Source of the DNA: Paenibacillus wynnii
GTDB taxonomy: Bacteria; Bacillota; Bacilli; Paenibacillales; Paenibacillaceae
Reading direction: 5' to 3'
DNA length: 64,000 nt
Assembly (NCBI RefSeq): GCF_000757885.1
Contig: NZ_JQCR01000003.1
Span: 248,001-312,000, forward strand
The number at the start of each line of letters is the position of its first letter. Within the stretch, counting starts at the first letter, position 1. Shown here piece after piece: positions 1 through 9,266 of this stretch. A program made the position numbers and the translations under genes. The notes beneath the pieces are model-generated. The model did not search any database. It was not told the DNA's origin and saw only the letters and a list, made by a program, of their open reading frames with translations.

Positions 1-867
1 ACCTCATTTCTGTTTATTCTGCCTTACTTGGCTGCGTTCTGTATGTTTCTGCTCTTTCCAATTATCTATGGCGTTGTCATAAGCCTTCAGGATTTTGAGC
101 TTCTATCGACAGATCATCCATTTGTGGGAATACACAATTATGTGACTATTTTTACACCCGGTACGTATGAAAACAGCGTCTTTTTCGGAGGGCTGTGGAC
201 GACCATACAATTTGTGATTTTTTCAGTACCATTGCTTATATTTGTAGGGCTGGCGATGGCAATGTTGGTTAATGCCTTACCCGGGAGAGTACGCAATTGG
301 TTTAGAACCTTCTATTTCCTCCCTTATGCGTTGTCGGCGTCCGTAATGGCCGTAATTTGGCTGATGATGTTCGACACCAATGCCGGGTTTCTGAACAGCC
401 TGTTGGCCAAGCTTGGCATCTCTAGTATTCCTTGGTTGACGGCTACTCCGTGGGTGTGGATCGCATTGGTAATGACGACGCTCTGGTGGACAATTGGATT
501 TAATATGATTATTTTTGTGAATGCCCTGAACGAGGTTCCAGAGGATTATTACGAGGCGGCTTCCATTGACGGTGCAAATGTCTGGAGCAAGTTTGTATCT
601 ATTACACTTCCATCTATCCGTCCGGTTATGCTGTTCGTAATGATCACCTCTACTATTGCTTCCTTTAACATTTATGCTCAACCTTTTCTGTTAACACGCG
701 GAGGCCCTGGTTCCACAACCCGAGTCTTGCTAATGAATGTGCTAGATCAGGCCTTTGTGCGTAAGGACATGGGCTCTGCATCCGCAATGGCCATTCTTAT
801 GGCGCTGTTTATTATGATTATCTCTGTTGTTCAATTTCGGCTCACCAATCGGAAGGAGAAGGTGTAA
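1..867 (+). CDS. Sugar ABC transporter permease, MalF type (5' end outside window)
   Basis: The frame is open from base 1 with no stop upstream, so the gene starts before the window; a TTG at 28 is internal. The product is a binding-protein-dependent carbohydrate importer permease. It is strongly hydrophobic with several membrane helices, and carries the cytoplasmic EAA loop (EAASIDGANVWSKF) about 100 residues from the C-terminus, the docking site for the ATPase subunit. It pairs with the next permease, whose ATG follows its stop codon directly. No ATPase gene is in the window; such importers in Bacillales often share an MsmX-type ATPase encoded elsewhere. The substrate cannot be read from the sequence, but the GH43 and GH2 neighbours suggest plant-derived oligosaccharides. 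Confidence 0.93.
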   Translation, partial: TSFLFILPYLAAFCMFLLFPIIYGVVISLQDFELLSTDHPFVGIHNYVTIFTPGTYENSVFFGGLWTTIQFVIFSVPLLIFVGLAMAMLVNALPGRVRNWFRTFYFLPYALSASVMAVIWLMMFDTNAGFLNSLLAKLGISSIPWLTATPWVWIALVMTTLWWTIGFNMIIFVNALNEVPEDYYEAASIDGANVWSKFVSITLPSIRPVMLFVMITSTIASFNIYAQPFLLTRGGPGSTTRVLLMNVLDQAFVRKDMGSASAMAILMALFIMIISVVQFRLTNRKEKV

Positions 868-1701
868 ATGGTAAAAACAAAAAAAGTAGGCCTCCTTCTT
901 TTAGCCGTCCTGATTGCCCTAATCATTCTGTTGCCTTTGGTGTGGATGATTTCTACCGCTTTCAAAAATGACTTTGAGGCTCTCTCAGGGAGAATGAATT
1001 TCCTTCCCAAGAAACCAACGGTCGATAATTTTGTTCAAGGTCTGAGTGGAGAGCTTATGAATACTCCGGTATTGAGATGGATTGTTAACTCTCTTGTGGT
1101 GGGTACGGTGGGTACGGGGATTGTTCTCTTTATTGATTCCATGGCCGCATTCGCATTAGCGCGCCTTCCTGACCTACCGCTGCGCCGGACTTTGTTTTCT
1201 ATGTTCATAGCTTCGCTAATGATACCAAGTGTATTGACATTCCTGCCGATGTATATGGAATTTAACACGCTAGGCCTGATTAATACTTACCAGGCACTTA
1301 TTCTTCCTGCAACGGCGGGAGCCTTTGGTGTATTCTTGCTATACCAGTTCTTTATCTCTTTTCCAAAGGAAATTGAAGAAGCTGCCCGGATTGACGGGGT
1401 GGACAAATGGAACTTATATGCGAGAATTTTGATGCCTTCTGCCGTTTCCATTATGGCTACTCTAGGAATTTTCACCTTTATGGGCATTTATAATGATTTT
1501 GTTTGGCCGCTCTATGCTACAACTTCCCCGGAAATGCGGACGATAACCGCAGGAATTGCCATGATGGCAACAGGAAGCTATACCCAAAGCTACGGTAAAC
1601 TGATGGCTATGACAACGATAGCAACTCTTCCGGTAGTGATCATCTTTATATTAGGCCAGAAATCCTTTGTCAAAGCCATTACAAGTGCCGGTGTAAAGTG
1701 A
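868..1701 (+). CDS. Sugar ABC transporter permease, MalG type
   Basis: This is the second permease of a carbohydrate importer, 277 aa. It has an N-terminal membrane helix, a periplasm-side segment, then a helix bundle, and the EAA loop EEAARIDGVDKWNLYARI in the C-terminal half. The ATG follows the upstream stop with no gap and has GGAGAAGG as ribosome binding site, so the two permeases are translated together. The 3' end overlaps the GH43 gene if that gene starts at its GTG (GTGA overlap). The family assignment is firm and the substrate is not known. Confidence 0.94.
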   Translation: MVKTKKVGLLLLAVLIALIILLPLVWMISTAFKNDFEALSGRMNFLPKKPTVDNFVQGLSGELMNTPVLRWIVNSLVVGTVGTGIVLFIDSMAAFALARLPDLPLRRTLFSMFIASLMIPSVLTFLPMYMEFNTLGLINTYQALILPATAGAFGVFLLYQFFISFPKEIEEAARIDGVDKWNLYARILMPSAVSIMATLGIFTFMGIYNDFVWPLYATTSPEMRTITAGIAMMATGSYTQSYGKLMAMTTIATLPVVIIFILGQKSFVKAITSAGVK

Positions 1702-3458
1702 GGCTGGAAGCCATGAGAAGCAAAATGAAGAAGTTCAGGTTATCTCTTGTCATTGTACTAATTATAGTTATAGCAGGAGGAGGCATATATTTGCTGGAGC
1801 ACCCGATGGAAAGTAAAACCGATGTACCTTATAACGGTCATGGAGGAACCTTCAAAAACACCTTGGCTGAAATCGACACCCCCGATCCCAGTGTGGTTTA
1901 CAGGAATGGCTATTATTACATGACGTTCACCCATGGAGGAACTGATATTATGGTGATGAAATCCAGAACACTGGATTTCCGCCAGGCTGAACGGAAGGTT
2001 GTCTGGTATCCACCAGCAGACACCCCATATTCAGCAGAGATATGGGCACCTGAAATTCAGTACCTGCAGGGAAAATGGTATATCTATTTTGCAGCCGATA
2101 ACGGCGATAACGAGAATCACAGAATGTTTGCTCTGGAAGGTGACAGTGATGATCCACTAGGGACATATACATTTAAAGGGCAAATAAAAGACGACAGCAA
2201 CAAATGGGCGATTGATGGACTTGTCATCGAGGTTAAGGAGAAGCTGTATTTTGTGTGGTCCGGTTGGGAAGGTGACGTGAATGCAGCGCAGAATACTTAC
2301 ATTGCACCGATGAGTGATCCATTAACAATAAGCGGCCCCCGGGTACTACTGAGTGAACCACTCCTGAATTGGGAAAAGGCTGGTGGACCTCCGTACATTA
2401 ATGAAGGCCAGTCGATACTCCATAAGGACGACCGTGTTTTTATAGTCTATTCAGGTGCGGGAAGCTGGACACCTTATTATAGTCTCGGTATGCTTGCGTT
2501 GAAGCCGGATGCAAATCCGCTTGACCCGGAAGGATGGGTTAAATCAGAGCAGCCGCTGCTTAGTATGGATGAGGAGGCGGAAGTTTACGGTCCTGGACAT
2601 AACTCCTTTGTAACTTCTCCGGATGGCAGTGAGCAATGGATAGTGTATCATGCGACATCTGGAGCAGCAGACGGATGGAATAATCGTAAAGCACGGGCGC
2701 AGGCCATAAGCTGGAATGAAGAAGGGCTTCCTGTGTTCGGGAACCCACTGGCCTTGAGTGTGCCTATAGAGGTCCCTTCTGGAACTGGAGTATTCCGGGC
2801 AGAAAGTGCGGTTCGGGCCGGTGACAGCATTACGTTTCCATCACTACCCTCAACAGTAGAAACAACTGTACCTGTACTTATTCATTACTCCAATGCGAGC
2901 GGAAATACCCTTTCCGCCAATATAATCGTAAATGATGGTCCCAAGCTTACAATGACTCTACCTCCAACAGATGCGGGCAAGGTTGTTTACACCTATGTAT
3001 CCGTTCCTTTTACTGCCGGTATGAATGAAGTTACCTTTGATCTGTCAGGTCAGAAGGCAGAGATCATCGCCATAGAGATCCCTCGTTTTGAAGCAGAAGC
3101 GGCAGCAATGGAAGGGAACAGTGAATTAGAAGAGAACCCATTTGCATCAGGAGGTGCTATCGCCACCTTACATGATTCTGAAAGCTCCCTTCAATTCACC
3201 AATGTTCATGTGCCTCATAGCGGAGTCTACACAGTCACGTTAGCGGTGATGAATTCAACTCAGGTGGATGCCAAACTCGCTATCTCTGTGAACGGTGGAA
3301 AGCAAGCGGTGTACCCGATAGAGCAACAAGAACGGAACCAGATTTCAGAGGTATCCATGGAATTGAAATTGCTGGCCGGTGCGAATGAAATATCCATCTT
3401 TGACAGACAAGGCAGCTTCAGTATAGATTATATGGATGTGTGGCAGGATCGTAAATGA
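1698..3458 (+). CDS. Membrane-anchored glycoside hydrolase family 43 with C-terminal carbohydrate-binding modules
   Basis: The product is 586 aa. Residues about 12-33 form a membrane helix with no clear signal cleavage site, so the enzyme is probably tethered to the outer face of the membrane. Residues about 55-360 match the GH43 five-bladed propeller: the general base is likely D63 (in TPDPSVVY), the pKa modulator D173 (AIDGLV) and the general acid E236 (NEGQSIL). GH43 enzymes are mostly arabinanases, arabinofuranosidases and xylosidases. The rest contains two beta-rich modules; the last, starting near FEAEAA, resembles CBM6/CBM35. The start is either the GTG overlapping the upstream stop or the ATG at 1713; neither has a strong ribosome binding site. 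It is co-transcribed with the importer, so it probably feeds it. The exact linkage cleaved is not determinable. Confidence 0.87.
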   Translation: MRLEAMRSKMKKFRLSLVIVLIIVIAGGGIYLLEHPMESKTDVPYNGHGGTFKNTLAEIDTPDPSVVYRNGYYYMTFTHGGTDIMVMKSRTLDFRQAERKVVWYPPADTPYSAEIWAPEIQYLQGKWYIYFAADNGDNENHRMFALEGDSDDPLGTYTFKGQIKDDSNKWAIDGLVIEVKEKLYFVWSGWEGDVNAAQNTYIAPMSDPLTISGPRVLLSEPLLNWEKAGGPPYINEGQSILHKDDRVFIVYSGAGSWTPYYSLGMLALKPDANPLDPEGWVKSEQPLLSMDEEAEVYGPGHNSFVTSPDGSEQWIVYHATSGAADGWNNRKARAQAISWNEEGLPVFGNPLALSVPIEVPSGTGVFRAESAVRAGDSITFPSLPSTVETTVPVLIHYSNASGNTLSANIIVNDGPKLTMTLPPTDAGKVVYTYVSVPFTAGMNEVTFDLSGQKAEIIAIEIPRFEAEAAAMEGNSELEENPFASGGAIATLHDSESSLQFTNVHVPHSGVYTVTLAVMNSTQVDAKLAISVNGGKQAVYPIEQQERNQISEVSMELKLLAGANEISIFDRQGSFSIDYMDVWQDRK

Positions 3459-3641
3459 GTTAAGAGAAAGTAAGATTTATTGCTGTACGAATTGAACTTA
3501 AATTTTTATTTGATGAAAGGTGAAAGTAACGGGGCTCAACACCAAAATCAGTGCTTGACATGTGACGAGAAGGACAGTAATTCGTTACGCCCAATAGAAC
3601 GTTTTGGTGAACAATTCACACCTACAAACCACACCCGAGAA

Positions 3642-3681
3642 ACTACTTTCTACTCTCTCACACAAACTTCTTGACGCTACC
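3642..3681. repeat. 40-base direct repeat, unit 1 (unit 2 at 3949-3986)
   Basis: The stretch ending in ACTTCTTGACGCTACC is repeated at 3949-3986 with only a few differences. The two units bracket the 300-base repeat copy at 3691-3988. The second unit is part of the region shared with the copy near 27.6 kb and the first is extra. Confidence 0.8.
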
Positions 3682-3690
3682 GAAAACTCG

Positions 3691-3988
3691 GAGGTAGTCA
3701 GAGTAATAGGTGTACTTTATACACTTGTTTCTAGCCTTTGGCGCTCGGATGTATGGATAGATGTACTTTGTGCAACTAAAAATACGAATAGGTCGGTTAA
3801 ACCCCGGAATACCCAAAAATAAATGTATAAAGTGCAATTAAACATCCTAAAGTGTGCTAAGGAAGAACTATAAGTGTACATTGTGCAACTATATATTAAA
3901 ACCTATGTAGGTAGACGATTTGTCGTATTTGTCGGGGATACCTGGGAGCTACTTCTACTCTCTCATACAAACTTCTTGACGCTACCTC
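3691..3988 (-). repeat. Long intergenic repeat R1, copy 1
   Basis: Read on the minus strand, this segment aligns along nearly its whole length with 27561-27862 on the plus strand at roughly 75-80 percent identity by eye. Shared blocks include ATCGTCTAYCTACAT, the block GGGTATTCCGGG and the block GAGCGCCAAA. Inside it a motif of the form TTGCAC-NNN-GTACA recurs three or four times. It has no coding potential. The function is unknown; a mobile or structural intergenic element is likely. Confidence 0.85.
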
Positions 3989-4220
3989 TTTGGGGCCATA
4001 AGGGGAAAACTATAGGTGGATTTTCCCTTTAATCTCAAACTCATGGCGTTTTGGTCGGCATAGCGGTCATTTTCCCCACTACTCCGAAGGGCTAGTCCGC
4101 AACCCGGATTCGGCTACCTGTAAGGCGTAGTCGCCCCAAACCCAGTGAAACATCAAGCGAAGTTAAATCGAAATCGTTCCCGGTCAGTGACGTAAAAGGA
4201 ATGTCAAGCTCTGATTTTGA

Positions 4221-4405
4221 GTAGGAACCAGTAACGGAGGGGAATTTTTGGAACTGTAGGAGCGTTAGCGATCGCCCGAAAGCTTTCCGTAGGAAAGCTA
4301 GCTTCGAAAGCATAGGCAGTCTGCGTATTTCTACCGCAAAGAGCGGTATCAATCAAAGAAATCTGTAGACAACAGCGGCCGGAAGTCCAAACATTCACCG
4401 CAGTG
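4221..4405 (+). repeat. Foldback intergenic element, copy A
   Basis: This is related to copies at 27941-28150 and 59094-59313. Shared blocks are GGAACTGTAGGAGCG, AGCGATCGCCC, AGACAACAGCGGCCGGAAGT and CCAAACATTCAC. The block TCTGCGTATTTC can pair with GAAATCTGTAGA using G-U pairs around an inner CCGCAAAGAGCGG hairpin. An additional hairpin AGCTTTCC-GTA-GGAAAGCT is present here and in copy B but not in copy C. The element lies directly upstream of the binding-protein gene and probably forms part of its 5' untranslated region. Confidence 0.8.
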
Positions 4406-4455
4406 CGACTATCCTTAATCTAAAATATTTTAAAAAGAAGGGAGGCTTATTTCAA

Positions 4456-5772
4456 ATGAGAGATTCTAGACTCTCTGCAGAAAAGAATTGGCGCAGACCG
4501 ATTTCTCTTTCTATATTAATGATATCGGTCTTGCTCGTCCTGAGCGGGTGTTCGGTTCAATCCGCTAAGGAGCCTACACCAGCAGCCTCCCAGACGGTGA
4601 CCTTGCAATATTGGACTCCTTTTAGCGGGGGAGATAACGTATTTATGACTCAGCTTGTCGAACAATTTAATCAGGAGCATAAGAACATAAAGATTGATCA
4701 GATTAACTCCCGGTTGGATGATTACTATTCAAGGCTGCGTACGGCAATTTTAGCAGGGAATGCACCGGATCTGGCGATTATACATGCCACCAATCTACCG
4801 CAGTTCGTGCAGAACGGATATATTGAGGATCTTGATGCGTCGGCTGCACAGTCCGGGCTGGATTGGGGCCTGTTCAATACCAACGTGATAGAGTCTACTT
4901 TATATGGCGGTAAGCATTTTGCAATTCCTTTAGACACGCATGCACTTGTGCTTTATTACAACAAGAAGTATCTAAGGGAAGCCGGACTGCTTGATGCCGA
5001 TGATAAACCGATCATTGAACCCGGTGAGGAAGGATTTACCCGATTCTTGGAGAGAGTTAAGAAAGCGGTTCCTCCTACGGTTGCGCCTCTGGCGATGCCC
5101 AGCACACGTATAGACTCCGTATGGGTGTGGTGGAGCTTATACAATCAAATGGATGGCGGAGCAGCTTTTTATAACCCGGAAGGGACGCAGGCTAACTTTA
5201 ATAATTCCAACTCACTAAGGGCGCTGGAATTTGTTAATAGTCTGTACAAGAAAGAGCTAATCCCACCGAATATTAATGATGCTTTCAAGATGTTTTATGA
5301 GGGTCAGGCTGCTGTTTTAATTACAGGTGTGTGGGGTACGGGCGCTTTTGAAAAGGATAAGAATCTTGAGCTGGGTGTCGTTCCTGTTCCAGTCATTTAT
5401 GATCATCCGGCGGTTTGGGGAGATTCACATACGCTCGCGATACCCGCCAAGGGTGAAATGAATGATGAGAAGAGAAAAGCCGCGGTCACCTTTGCCAAAT
5501 GGACGGTGGAGCATGGGTATATGTGGGCGAAGGCCGGTCATGTCCCAAGTTCCAAAAAGGTAGTGGACAGCAAGGAGTTCACAGATTTGAAATTCCGCAG
5601 TGATTATGCGGCCACCGCGAACTATGTGGTGTATTGGCCTAGAAATGTGAAGCAATGGACGATTAACGAAGAAATTATCCGTCAGTTTGAGAAGATGATC
5701 TATAAACAACAAACGCCTAAGCAGGCTTTGGACAACGCGGTACTGGGAATCAATGAACAGCTGAGGAAGTAA
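4456..5772 (+). CDS. Sugar ABC transporter substrate-binding lipoprotein
   Basis: The product is 438 aa. It has a lipoprotein signal: charged N-terminus, hydrophobic run and lipobox LSGC near residue 32, so it should be anchored to the outer face of the membrane. The mature part is a family-1 extracellular solute-binding protein (QYWTPFSGGDNVFMTQLVEQ at its start, then the usual two-lobe fold and a WAKAGHVPSSKK segment). The ATG has a strong GGGAGG site. It is followed four bases later by the sensor kinase gene. In this family such proteins either serve the importer or present ligand to the YesM-type kinase. It may be the binding protein for the permeases at 1-1701, although it is separated from them by the GH43 gene and the 1-kb repeat region. 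Confidence 0.92.
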   Translation: MRDSRLSAEKNWRRPISLSILMISVLLVLSGCSVQSAKEPTPAASQTVTLQYWTPFSGGDNVFMTQLVEQFNQEHKNIKIDQINSRLDDYYSRLRTAILAGNAPDLAIIHATNLPQFVQNGYIEDLDASAAQSGLDWGLFNTNVIESTLYGGKHFAIPLDTHALVLYYNKKYLREAGLLDADDKPIIEPGEEGFTRFLERVKKAVPPTVAPLAMPSTRIDSVWVWWSLYNQMDGGAAFYNPEGTQANFNNSNSLRALEFVNSLYKKELIPPNINDAFKMFYEGQAAVLITGVWGTGAFEKDKNLELGVVPVPVIYDHPAVWGDSHTLAIPAKGEMNDEKRKAAVTFAKWTVEHGYMWAKAGHVPSSKKVVDSKEFTDLKFRSDYAATANYVVYWPRNVKQWTINEEIIRQFEKMIYKQQTPKQALDNAVLGINEQLRK

Positions 5773-5775
5773 AGT

Positions 5776-7614
5776 GTGCAAGGAAAAAAGGGGAGAAGAC
5801 GTTTGAGAGTATTCGGGAGTTGGTTTCGGAATCTGGCATTGGCGCGTAAGCTTATTCTTATTAATGTCGTCATTATTATGCTGCCGCTCGGGCTGATGGG
5901 CTATTTTGCTTATGTCCGCTTTGCCGAAACCACCGAAAGTAAGGTCGGAGATTACCAGCTTCAGACGCTGAAGCAGCTTACCTTGAATATTGATACCTAC
6001 ATGAATGAGCTGAACCGTTTGACGGTGATGCCTTATCAATACCCTAAGGTTACAACGTATCTCGAAACGAAAAGGACCCCGGGACAACCTTTAACACTGG
6101 ATGAAATCAGCGAACTGAACAATTTTGTAACACAGGTATTTCTTAACGGCAGAGTAGATATTCTAGGCGTTTCATTATACGGTGCCGGCGGCGCATCCTA
6201 TGTCGTGCTTCCCGAGAGCCAATACGTGACGACCTATAAGCTGGACGAGAATCTGGAATGGCTTAACAAATTTCAGGGACATTACGGGCAGCCGATATTT
6301 GTAGCTACACATGATGTAAGATCCACGGGCGGGAATATATATAAAGCCTTCTCAATTGCCAGAGAGCTGCGCAGCTTCGACAGCGGTCAGACCTTGGGGT
6401 ACATTGTCATAGATGTGGATACTAAATTCATAAGTGAAATCTTATCCCGTGTAAAGCTGGATGCCAAGGAGTCGCTTTATATTGCAGACAACACTGGTAA
6501 CCTAGTCATACGCAAAGATAACAGCGGGGAGAAATTAGACCCTTCCCTATACTTAGGCAAAACGGGTGAAGGCGTAAATCACGTTCAGGCAGAGGGAAGA
6601 GGTCTCTTGGTCTCCCATATAACTTCTGAAGTGACCGGGTGGACTACAGTGGGCATCGTTCCCATAGCAAGTCTCATGAAAGACACAGACATCTTGCGCA
6701 CTTATATTATTCTGATTGGTGTGTCCTGTGTGGGACTGGCTCTACTGTTGTATGTTTTCATAGCTTACCGGATCACACAACCGCTGCGTAAGCTTAGCCG
6801 TTTGATGCGGAATGTGGAGCGCGGGGATATTCGTATTAGTTTTCCGGTAACGGGTAGTGACGAGGTTGGGGTATTGGGTCATTCTTTTAACGGGATGGTA
6901 GCCAAATTAAGTGAACTTGGATATTTACTGTACGAAACGGAAATTCGGGAAAAAGATGCGCAAATTGCCGCGCTCCAGAGTAAAATCAATCCGCACTTTT
7001 TATATAACACACTAGGCTCCATTAGCATGTACGCCGAAATGGAAGGTAACCGTGAAATCATTACCATGGCGAATAATTTAAGCAAGCTACTGCGCTACAG
7101 TCTTAGTGGACGTAAAGAGCATGTGACGCTGAAGGATGAGCTGGATCATGTAAGCGGTTATATGAAAATCCAGCAGATGAGGTATGAGGAACGCATTGTT
7201 TTTGAGATGAATATTGAGCCTTCCGTCCTGGAATGCAAGGTCATTCCGCTGATGATTCAACCTCTGGTAGAGAATTCAATTAACCATGCGTTGGACAAAG
7301 GGGTAGGGGAAGGGCATATTTCTCTATCTGCGGCAAAAGAAAATAACGTCCTCACAATTACTGTGGAGGATGATGGCATCGGCATGAATGCGGAGACGCT
7401 GGAGTCTTTGCGGTCCCACTTGCGAAATACAACCGATTTGGGCGGCCAATCCGGGAACGGTCTGTTAAATGTTCATCGCCGAATTGTGCTTCATTATGGA
7501 GTAGACTATGGGCTGTCCTTGGAAAGCATGCCCTTTCAAGGTTTTCGTGCAGTACTTCGATTGCCGGTGATGTATTTGCCGGGTCAAAGAAGGGAGGAAT
7601 ACGAGAATGCCTAA
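5776..7614 (+). CDS. Sensor histidine kinase, YesM (LytS-like) family
   Basis: The product is 612 aa. It has one membrane helix near residues 20-45, an extracellular sensing region of about 270 residues (dCache-like), a second helix near 310-335 and then a HAMP domain. The His_kinase domain has INPHFLYNTL with the phosphorylated H407, followed by an HATPase domain with the N-box PLVENSINHAL and DDGIGMN. It should autophosphorylate and pass phosphate to the regulator encoded next. The GTG start has GAGGAA upstream; TTG at 5803, preceded by AGGGGAG, is an equally possible start. The 3' end overlaps the regulator gene by eight bases, so the pair is translationally coupled. It probably senses an oligosaccharide or the neighbouring binding protein. 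Confidence 0.93.
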   Translation: MQGKKGRRRLRVFGSWFRNLALARKLILINVVIIMLPLGLMGYFAYVRFAETTESKVGDYQLQTLKQLTLNIDTYMNELNRLTVMPYQYPKVTTYLETKRTPGQPLTLDEISELNNFVTQVFLNGRVDILGVSLYGAGGASYVVLPESQYVTTYKLDENLEWLNKFQGHYGQPIFVATHDVRSTGGNIYKAFSIARELRSFDSGQTLGYIVIDVDTKFISEILSRVKLDAKESLYIADNTGNLVIRKDNSGEKLDPSLYLGKTGEGVNHVQAEGRGLLVSHITSEVTGWTTVGIVPIASLMKDTDILRTYIILIGVSCVGLALLLYVFIAYRITQPLRKLSRLMRNVERGDIRISFPVTGSDEVGVLGHSFNGMVAKLSELGYLLYETEIREKDAQIAALQSKINPHFLYNTLGSISMYAEMEGNREIITMANNLSKLLRYSLSGRKEHVTLKDELDHVSGYMKIQQMRYEERIVFEMNIEPSVLECKVIPLMIQPLVENSINHALDKGVGEGHISLSAAKENNVLTITVEDDGIGMNAETLESLRSHLRNTTDLGGQSGNGLLNVHRRIVLHYGVDYGLSLESMPFQGFRAVLRLPVMYLPGQRREEYENA

Positions 7615-9238
7615 AATTCTGATCGTTGATGATGAGTCTATCTTTCGGAAAGGGCTGCGCAAAATGATTGCAAGTCTGGATGAGGACTGGGAGATCGTCG
7701 GTGAAGCCTGTGATGGATATGAAGCACTCGACAAGCTGGAAGAGTTCTCTCCCGAGGTACTCCTGACCGACATACGTATGCCTAGGATGGATGGCATCCA
7801 GCTGCAGCAGCTGGCGGGTGGACGGTTTAAGGATTTAATGACCGTTGTAGTCAGCGGTTATGACGAATTTGCTTATGTGCAGCAATCTATGAGGCAGGGC
7901 GCTAGAGATTACTTAACGAAGCCGATCGAACGTGATGAGTTGGGCCGTGTGCTAGAAAAGCTCAAGCTGGAAATTCAACAGCGGAAAGCCAAGCCGAAAC
8001 CGGAGGCAGCCTGGGGGGCACAACCCACTGTTCGCCGTCATGTTACGGAGCATCTGACCGAAAGCTTGCTGAAAGGCAAGATGAACGATAGTGAAATCAA
8101 GCTGTTGGGTGAAATGGGCATCTCTTTCGAGCATCCCTATTTCGTATGTATGGTGATCAAGCTGGATAAGCACTCCGTGGAGAAGGAGCGTTATCAACGC
8201 AACGACGCTTCCTTGTTCCAGCTATATATTCAGCAGTTCGTGCAGGAAATGATCGACCGCCATGCGAAGGGACTAAGCTTCGTCTTGTCAGATACGGAGG
8301 TCATTGCTCTGCTTAATGTAGCGGAGCCGCAGCAATCTTTAGCCGGCTCCGGTTCTTTGGGAGATATGATCCGCAGGCAGATTCGTGCTTTATCCAATAT
8401 GACGGTTACCATTGGGATTAGCAATTCGGTAGAAGGATTGCAGGGAATTCCAAAGGCTTATAATGAGGCGGAAATTGCCCTTCTGTATCGGTTGATTGTA
8501 GGCGGCGACAATCTTTTGGAGTACTCTGCCATGACGGGAAATCCCCACATGGGCAGCGGACCCAAAAAGTGGTCATGGGAGATGCTGGAGAAGTCGATTG
8601 TTGAGGGCAAGCAGGAGAGTATAAGCAGGATCGTAGAGCAGCTAATTGACGAGCTGTGCAGCTCAGCGCCATCCCCGGAAAGTATCCATCAGCAAATATG
8701 CAAACTGCTGCTGTATTACTATGAATTGTCTGAGGAGCTGGGAGTGACCGAGAAATGGCTCGGATCTAAGGATATCCGCAAAGTTCTGTTCGAGATCTGC
8801 GCGCTTTCTTCCCGGCAGGAGTTAATCGAACAATGTCAGTCGCTGTTAAGCCGTCTAACCGAATGCATCTCCAAATCCAGGGAGCAGAAGGACAGAGATC
8901 CGATTGCTTCGGCACAGCGGTATGTCGAATTGCATTTCCAGCATTCGCTTACCCTGAAGGATGTGGCAGACGAAGTATTTTTGAACCCAGCCTATTTCAG
9001 TACCTTATTCAAGCAGAGAACAGGCGTCACCTTCATTGAACATCTGACACATATCCGAATCGAGGAAGCTAAGAAGAAGCTGGCCTTTACGAATGAAAAG
9101 ATAGGCGTAATTGCCGAAGAGACGGGATTTGCGAACGTTCGTCATTTTAATAGAGTGTTCAGAACCTTAAGTGGACTTTCCCCTAAGGAATACAAAGACC
9201 GAATCAGAGATAGCAGCAATATCCATGAAATTTCATAG
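7607..9238 (+). CDS. Response regulator with AraC-type DNA-binding domain, YesN family
   Basis: The product is 543 aa. An N-terminal receiver domain has the phosphoacceptor D55 in LLTDIRMPRMDG, with acidic residues D8/D9 and K near 105. A middle region of about 300 residues has no clear domain, and the C-terminal 100 residues carry two AraC helix-turn-helix units (SLTLKDVADEVFLNPAYFST and EKIGVIAEETGFANVRHFNR). The ATG has GGGAGG eight bases upstream. It is the partner of the kinase before it, and the likely target is transcription of this sugar-use locus. Confidence 0.94.
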   Translation: MPKILIVDDESIFRKGLRKMIASLDEDWEIVGEACDGYEALDKLEEFSPEVLLTDIRMPRMDGIQLQQLAGGRFKDLMTVVVSGYDEFAYVQQSMRQGARDYLTKPIERDELGRVLEKLKLEIQQRKAKPKPEAAWGAQPTVRRHVTEHLTESLLKGKMNDSEIKLLGEMGISFEHPYFVCMVIKLDKHSVEKERYQRNDASLFQLYIQQFVQEMIDRHAKGLSFVLSDTEVIALLNVAEPQQSLAGSGSLGDMIRRQIRALSNMTVTIGISNSVEGLQGIPKAYNEAEIALLYRLIVGGDNLLEYSAMTGNPHMGSGPKKWSWEMLEKSIVEGKQESISRIVEQLIDELCSSAPSPESIHQQICKLLLYYYELSEELGVTEKWLGSKDIRKVLFEICALSSRQELIEQCQSLLSRLTECISKSREQKDRDPIASAQRYVELHFQHSLTLKDVADEVFLNPAYFSTLFKQRTGVTFIEHLTHIRIEEAKKKLAFTNEKIGVIAEETGFANVRHFNRVFRTLSGLSPKEYKDRIRDSSNIHEIS

Positions 9239-9266
9239 ATCCTAATCACGAGTGGAGGAATTATAT

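Larger units (their letters stand above)
3459..4455. other. Repeat-rich intergenic stretch without a gene
   Basis: Nearly 1 kb between the GH43 gene and the binding-protein gene has no credible coding frame. It holds a 40-base direct repeat, a 300-base repeat found again in reverse orientation near 27.6 kb, and a foldback element found again near 28.0 and 59.2 kb. Short open frames here are not credible genes because they run through repeats and lack ribosome binding sites. Confidence 0.75.

Noticed and set aside
3480..3822. Short plus-strand frames after the GH43 gene
   Set aside because: They run through direct repeats and R1 and have no convincing start signal or protein pattern.
4092..4398. 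Minus-strand frames of 64-86 codons
   Set aside because: They lie in the foldback element. The copies near 28 kb and 59 kb do not keep the frame.
5425..6087. Long minus-strand frame of 220 codons
   Set aside because: It lies antisense to the binding protein and kinase genes, with low-complexity composition and no family resemblance.
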